Assembly: GCA_046296295.1 (NCBI GenBank)
Contig: JBKBLG010000003.1
Coordinates: forward strand, 163,126-227,125
From: UBA10646 sp046296295
GTDB lineage: Bacteria; Bacteroidota; Bacteroidia; Chitinophagales; Chitinophagaceae
Direction of reading: 5' to 3'
Length of the DNA: 64,000 nt
In this document: positions 60,042 through 64,000 of the stretch, piece by piece
How positions within the stretch are numbered: position 1 is the first letter of the stretch
Layout of the letters: each line of letters starts with the position of its first letter
Program-made: the position numbers and the translations under genes
Notes under the pieces: model-generated
Databases searched by the model: none
What the model was told of the DNA's origin: nothing
Seen by the model: only the letters and a program-made list of their open reading frames with translations

Positions 60042-60054
60042 TTACCGTAAGGTA
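60039..60054 (+). repeat. Dispersed element, exact copy, spanning a possible start codon
   Basis: CATTTACCGTAAGGTA matches the full consensus. Its first three bases are the complement of the GNAT gene's upstream ATG. Confidence 0.9.
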
Positions 60055-60057
60055 CGT

Positions 60058-60453
60058 TTAATCATCTTCATCCATAAAAGAATCTAAGTCGCGGCGCTCT
60101 TTCTTCGTTGGTCTACCAATTTTACTCAGTCGCTTGCCTGTATGAAAGCTGGATGCCTGAAAACTAATAGCCTCCAACGCATCTGCGGGGGTAATATCTA
60201 CGTAGTACTTGATAGCCTCGCTATACTGAACTCTGTTGTAAAGTAGTGCTGTAACCTTAATTACCCACTTACGGGCTTCGGTTTTTACTTCATATTCATC
60301 TCCCACTTGCACGGTTCTACTAGCTTTCACCGGGGCTCCAGCCATTTTAACCTTACCTTTATCAATGGCATCGCCAGCTAAACTTCTTGTTTTAAACAGG
60401 CGGATGGCCCACAAATACTTATCGATACGCAATTTTTCTCCTGTACTAGCCAT
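60058..60453 (-). CDS. S4-domain RNA-binding protein (Hsp15-like)
   Basis: This 131-residue protein has an N-terminal S4 domain (LRIDKYLWAIRLFKTRSLAGDAIDKGKVKMAG; SRTVQVGDEYEV) and a basic, then acidic, C-terminal tail (GRPTKKERRDLDSFMDEDD). Hsp15/RqcP-type proteins of this size bind ribosomal large subunits carrying stalled nascent chains. It starts at ATG 60453. The downstream GNAT gene is 16 bases beyond its stop, with a repeat copy in between. Confidence 0.85.
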   Translation of the reverse strand: MASTGEKLRIDKYLWAIRLFKTRSLAGDAIDKGKVKMAGAPVKASRTVQVGDEYEVKTEARKWVIKVTALLYNRVQYSEAIKYYVDITPADALEAISFQASSFHTGKRLSKIGRPTKKERRDLDSFMDEDD

Positions 60454-60534
60454 ATTACAAAATTAAGTGTGTATAACATCCGCCTCATAACCAGTGTTTA
60501 TGCACTTGTAACAATACCTTAGCAACCGCTGCGT

Positions 60535-60542
60535 TATTTTTG
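60535..60542 (+). promoter_or_regulatory. Candidate -7 box of the TonB-like gene
   Basis: TATTTTTG matches TAnnTTTG, 15 bases before ATG 60558. Confidence 0.45.
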
Positions 60543-60557
60543 AGGTAAAGCAAAAGC

Positions 60558-61406
60558 ATGAGCCAATCGTTCGAGCAAACTAAAAACATCAAGGCAACGG
60601 CATACACCGTTACTATTTGTGGTGCGGTATTGGCGGTGCTATTGCTACTAAGTTGGTCTGTACCAAAAGTAGAAGCCCCACCTACCGATGAAGGTGTTGA
60701 GGTGAATTTAGGATTTAGCGATGAAGGGAGCGGCAATATTGCACCACAAGTGCCCGGAGAACCAGCACCCGAAGCCGCTGATAATAATAACCTTGCGGTA
60801 AATACAAGCGCAACTACAAACACCAACCCCTCAGCAACAGCCGACCCTACCGATAATGAACCATCGCCAACGGCAACTGCTACAACCCCAACCACCCAAA
60901 CCTCTACCACTAATACAGTTAAAAATACCAACCCAACCACTGCAAATACACCAACACCACCCAAGCCCAAAGCTCAAATGGGAAAATACAGTGGCGATAA
61001 CGGGCAAGGCGGTAACAATGCCGATAGCTACAATGGTATAACCAATCAGGGGATTGCCGGAGGTAATGGCGACCAAGGAAGGCCAAATGGCGATCCTAAC
61101 AGCAATAACTACAATGGCAATGGTGGTACTGGAGGCGTAACAATACGCAGCGGACTTAACGGTCGCCGCTTTACAAAAAATGTTCGCTTTGAAGATGAAT
61201 TCAACGAAAATGCAAAAGTTGCAGTAGATATTACCGTAGATGCTGCTGGAACCATAACAAAAGCTGTTATTAACCCTAAAGGAACCACCACCGCCAATAC
61301 TAACATTAAAAACATCGCTATTAAAAGAGCCTATCAATTAAAAATGAATGCAGCCGACGATGAGGGCTTTGGCACCATTGTTTTTGAATTTAAACTACAA
61401 CAATAA
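60558..61406 (+). CDS. TonB/TolA-like periplasm-spanning protein
   Basis: This 282-residue protein has a short cytoplasmic N-terminus, one membrane anchor (TVTICGAVLAVLLLLSW, about residues 18-34), and a long Pro/Thr/Asn-rich then Gly/Asn-rich linker (about residues 40-190). A C-terminal domain of about 80 residues (VAVDITVDAAGTITKAVINPKGTTTANTNIKNIAIKRAYQLK) has the TonB C-terminal pattern. It could carry proton-motive energy to outer-membrane receptors such as the Oar-like protein. ExbB/ExbD are not adjacent. It starts at ATG 60558 and diverges from the S4 gene. Confidence 0.75.
   Translation: MSQSFEQTKNIKATAYTVTICGAVLAVLLLLSWSVPKVEAPPTDEGVEVNLGFSDEGSGNIAPQVPGEPAPEAADNNNLAVNTSATTNTNPSATADPTDNEPSPTATATTPTTQTSTTNTVKNTNPTTANTPTPPKPKAQMGKYSGDNGQGGNNADSYNGITNQGIAGGNGDQGRPNGDPNSNNYNGNGGTGGVTIRSGLNGRRFTKNVRFEDEFNENAKVAVDITVDAAGTITKAVINPKGTTTANTNIKNIAIKRAYQLKMNAADDEGFGTIVFEFKLQQ
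60790..60803 (+). repeat. Near copy, GCAA variant, in the TonB-like linker
   Basis: ACCTTGCGGTAAAT is the reverse complement of ATTTACCGCAAGGT. It encodes LAVNT. Confidence 0.5.
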
Positions 61407-61476
61407 AGTAGTTGTTTTTACAGCTTCACCGATTCTAGGCGTTGCTTTATAAGCACAGGTTTTATTTTTATAACCT

Positions 61477-63837
61477 ATGCGTATAAGTATCATTTCTCTA
61501 TTACTACTATTGTTATTAAATAGTGCAGCACAACCCCCACTTACTGTTGCCAACATCATGAAAGAACCTAAATGGATCGGTTCTTCGCCATCGCAACCTC
61601 GCTGGAGTGTCGATGGCACTCAAATTTTGTTTTATTGGAATCCTACTAAGGCGGCAGCAGATTCGCTTTATCGTATCGTACTAGCAACCGGCAATTACGA
61701 ACAACTTACCACCTCAGAAAAACAACAATTGGTAACTGCAGACGATTTGATTTGGAACAGCGACCGTAGTGCTTGTGTTTATGAACGTAATGGCGACATC
61801 TTTTACCGTAAGGTTAAAACCAATCAAATTATTCGTGTTACACAAACTACTGATACTGAAAGCAACTCTCAATTTTCTTTTGATAATTCGGTAGTCACTT
61901 ACGTAAAAAATAACAATGCCTTTGCGTGGCATATTGCAACAGGCAGTACACAACAACTCACCAATTTTATCAGTGGCAATGCACCTGCGAATGTTAATGC
62001 TTTGAACAAACAAGAACAATGGCTTCAAAACGATCAACTGCAATGGATGCAAGTAGTACGTGAACGCAAACAAAACGACGATGCCACCAAAGCCTACAAT
62101 AAAAATGCCCGAATAACATTTATTAAACCTATCTATACAGGCGATAAAAATGTAATTGATATTAATGTTAGTCCGAACGGCCAATGGTTAAGCTATCGCT
62201 TATTCAAAAGCGGCAGCGGCAAAAACACCATTGTACCTAATTATGTAACAGAGTCGGGGTTCACAACCGATATACCTGCACGTACCAAAGTGGGGCATCC
62301 GCAACCAACAACTGAAATATGGCTTTATGATAGACTAAACGATACTAGTTTTATGATTAAAGCCGATAGCCTACCCGGTATTTACGATATCCCCAACTTC
62401 TTACAAGATTATCCTAAACAACTCGCCGAACGCACATCTAAACCCCAGCCACGTGCAATAAGTTGGTTAAGCATACATTGGAATAATAATGGCACTGCTG
62501 CTATTATTCAAGCACGTGCACAAGATAATAAAGACCGTTGGCTTATATTATTCAATGCCCTTACGGGCAAATACGAATGTTTTAACCGCCAACATGATGA
62601 TGCATGGATTGCAGGCCCAGGTATTAACAGCAGTAGTATAGGATGGATTTCGAACAATGAATGCTGGTTTCAAAGTGAGGTTACAGGCTACAGTCATTTA
62701 TACACCTACAACCTTACTACACAACAAACAAACGCCTTAACCAGCGGCAATTATGAAGTGCAAAAAGCAGTACTATCCATCACTAACAAATACTTTTTCA
62801 TTACCACCAACGAAGTACACCCAGGCGAACAACACTTATACAAGCTCTATATTGGTTCAGGCAAAAAAGAACGCATCACACAAGCCGAAGGTGCATGGCA
62901 ATGGCAGTTATCGCCCGATGAAAAACAGGTTGCCCTTTTGTATTCTAATCGTACCCAACCTTGGGAACTGTATGTGCAAGCAACCGCCATCAATAGTACT
63001 GCCAAGCAACTTACCTTCAAAGCTACCAGCGATAGCTTTTTGCAATACCGTTGGCAACAACCCGAAGTTGTAAGCATTACTGCTGCCGATGGCGCCACCA
63101 TGTATGCAAGGATTTACAAACCAGAAAAGCCACACCCTAACAAACCTGCCGTATTATTTGTACATGGCGCCGGTTACTTACAAAATGCCCACAAATGGTG
63201 GAGCAGCTATTTTAGAGAATTTATGTTCAACAACCTACTAGCTGCCGAAGGTTATTACGTGCTCGATGTAGATTATAGAGGCAGCGCCGGCTACGGCCGC
63301 AATTGGCGTACAGGTATTTATCGCCACATGGGCGGTAAAGATTTAAGTGACCATACCGATGCAATACAATGGCTGGTAAAAACTCATGGTGTTAACCCGA
63401 AAAATATTGGTATTTACGGCGGTTCTTACGGCGGTTTCATTACGCTCATGGCACTGTTCACCCAACCCAATGTATATGCCGCAGGTGCCGCTTTAAGGCC
63501 AGTAACCGATTGGGCACAATACAATCATGGCTACACCAGCAATATATTAAACGAGCCATTTAGCGACAGTATCGCATATCGCCGCAGTTCGCCACTTTAT
63601 TTTGCCGAAGGCTTACGTGGGCACTTACTCATTTGCCATGGCATGGTTGATGTAAATGTACATTTTCAAGATGCGGTAAAACTGAGCCAACGCCTGATAG
63701 AACTCGAAAAAGATAACTGGGAGCTTGCAGCCTACCCCATGGAAGATCATGGCTTTATTGAACCCAGCAGTTGGACAGACGAATACAAGCGTATTCACAA
63801 ACTATTCAAACAAGTACTACTCGGGCAGCTACATTAA
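61477..63837 (+). CDS. S9-family dipeptidyl-peptidase-like serine peptidase
   Basis: This 786-residue exported peptidase starts at ATG 61477 with a signal peptide (ISLLLLLLLNSAAQ). An eight-bladed beta-propeller (about residues 40-530) is followed by an alpha/beta hydrolase domain with the Ser in GIYGGSYGGFITLM, the Asp in CHGMVDVNVHFQD, and the His in MEDHGFIEPSSW. This is the DPP-IV/prolyl-oligopeptidase layout. An element near residue 110 encodes FYRKV. It is followed by an exact repeat copy. Confidence 0.92.
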   Translation: MRISIISLLLLLLLNSAAQPPLTVANIMKEPKWIGSSPSQPRWSVDGTQILFYWNPTKAAADSLYRIVLATGNYEQLTTSEKQQLVTADDLIWNSDRSACVYERNGDIFYRKVKTNQIIRVTQTTDTESNSQFSFDNSVVTYVKNNNAFAWHIATGSTQQLTNFISGNAPANVNALNKQEQWLQNDQLQWMQVVRERKQNDDATKAYNKNARITFIKPIYTGDKNVIDINVSPNGQWLSYRLFKSGSGKNTIVPNYVTESGFTTDIPARTKVGHPQPTTEIWLYDRLNDTSFMIKADSLPGIYDIPNFLQDYPKQLAERTSKPQPRAISWLSIHWNNNGTAAIIQARAQDNKDRWLILFNALTGKYECFNRQHDDAWIAGPGINSSSIGWISNNECWFQSEVTGYSHLYTYNLTTQQTNALTSGNYEVQKAVLSITNKYFFITTNEVHPGEQHLYKLYIGSGKKERITQAEGAWQWQLSPDEKQVALLYSNRTQPWELYVQATAINSTAKQLTFKATSDSFLQYRWQQPEVVSITAADGATMYARIYKPEKPHPNKPAVLFVHGAGYLQNAHKWWSSYFREFMFNNLLAAEGYYVLDVDYRGSAGYGRNWRTGIYRHMGGKDLSDHTDAIQWLVKTHGVNPKNIGIYGGSYGGFITLMALFTQPNVYAAGAALRPVTDWAQYNHGYTSNILNEPFSDSIAYRRSSPLYFAEGLRGHLLICHGMVDVNVHFQDAVKLSQRLIELEKDNWELAAYPMEDHGFIEPSSWTDEYKRIHKLFKQVLLGQLH
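61800..61814 (+). repeat. Near copy of the dispersed element inside the S9 peptidase gene
   Basis: CTTTTACCGTAAGGT keeps the 13-base core TTTACCGTAAGGT. It encodes FYRKV. Confidence 0.6.
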
Positions 63838-63841
63838 ATAC

Positions 63842-63856
63842 ACCTTACGGTAAATG
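63842..63856 (+). repeat. Dispersed element, exact inverted copy, after the S9 peptidase
   Basis: ACCTTACGGTAAATG starts 5 bases after the stop codon. Confidence 0.9.
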
Positions 63857-63879
63857 ATTACCTGCCATCATACAACAAC

Positions 63880-63917
63880 GAGGCTGTCTCAAAACTAAGA
63901 AATAGCCTCTTTTTTTT
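63880..63917 (+). terminator. Terminator after the S9 peptidase, possibly within an IS end
   Basis: GAGGCT and AGCCTC pair around an 18-base loop and are followed by eight T residues. The sequence GAGGCTGTCTCAAAAC also resembles the outer end of an insertion sequence. Confidence 0.6.
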
Positions 63918-64000
63918 GTTGTATGGTTACCTATACTTGCCAATAGTAGTTTATAGAGTTGGATAATTTTTTCTGACTCAGGGGTTGTATGGCAGTAATT
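63918..64000. other. Right-edge sequence, possible 3' end of a minus-strand transposase
   Basis: Short minus-strand frames enter from the right edge, one ending at a stop near 63938 (NSINYYWQV) and another running through the terminator. Neither can be identified from 83 bases. Confidence 0.2.

Noticed and set aside
60485..60970. 161-residue minus-strand frame opposite the TonB-like gene
   Set aside because: Its low-complexity Val/Gly composition mirrors the Pro/Thr-rich linker on the other strand.
1..64000. CRISPR arrays, tRNA or rRNA genes, prophage or secretion-system loci
   Set aside because: None was seen on either strand; the dispersed element is not regularly spaced and has no spacers of constant length.

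Overview
The window is AT-rich, gene-dense bacterial chromosome, most likely Bacteroidota (Chitinophagaceae-like). The reasons are -7 boxes of the TAnnTTTG type ahead of several genes, almost no Shine-Dalgarno sequences, an Oar-like TonB-dependent receptor, a DAHP synthase fused to chorismate mutase, RibBA, MtaB, and lipoproteins and a lipocalin-like remnant of Bacteroidota type. No rRNA, tRNA, CRISPR array or complete mobile element was seen.

Layout. (1) 1-16.8 kb, all minus strand: a surface-glycan locus. In transcription order it has an ABC exporter (Wzm/Wzt), two glycosyltransferases, a UDP-glucuronate epimerase-like enzyme, Wza and Wzc, then a legionaminic-acid pathway (LegB, LegC, LegI, LegG, PtmE-like, LegF). 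It ends in a HisF/HisH/WbpG-type trio that should add an acetamidino group. The last gene is cut by the left edge. (2) 16.9-18.2 kb: rpsF-rpsR-rplI. (3) 18.6-32.1 kb: mixed genes, including a LuxE-like acyl transferase, a lipoprotein, a UbiA-like membrane protein, an M42 peptidase, a GATase, mfd, argS, mtaB and ribBA. (4) 32.3-40.7 kb: an Oar-like receptor, a PIG-L deacetylase, a sodium:solute symporter with two tiny membrane proteins, and a decayed lipocalin-like gene. (5) 40.7-46.5 kb: an HDAC-like deacetylase, a GH3-like enzyme, FabG, and SulP plus carbonic anhydrase. (6) 46.6-56.3 kb, minus strand: aromatic amino-acid synthesis in two blocks, pheA-aminotransferase-tyrA and aroF/CM-aroB-aroA-aroC, separated by a DEAD-box helicase gene. 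(7) 56.4-63.8 kb: PyrR, a large membrane protein, GNAT, S4-domain and TonB-like proteins, and an S9 peptidase. The right edge may enter an insertion sequence.

Three things stand out. First, a short dispersed element with consensus CATTTACCGTAAGGTA occurs throughout. By eye there are 16 exact copies of its 14-base core (ATTTACCGTAAGGT) and about 20 near copies, on both strands, mostly at transcription-unit boundaries and often just after stop codons or on either side of a terminator. It can fold as a tiny hairpin with a GNRA loop (GTAA, GCAA, GAAA, GTGA), and the stem arms covary (ACC/GGT, GCC/GGC, CCC/GGG). Copies inside genes follow the reading frame: where GTAA would create a stop codon, the loop is GCAA and the peptide reads LPQG. 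I do not recognise this element. Second, pheA is preceded by a complete attenuator: a 29-residue leader peptide containing RYYYWYF, a candidate antiterminator pairing, and an intrinsic terminator that ends at the pheA start. Third, chorismate synthase is fused to a C-terminal DUF952-like domain.
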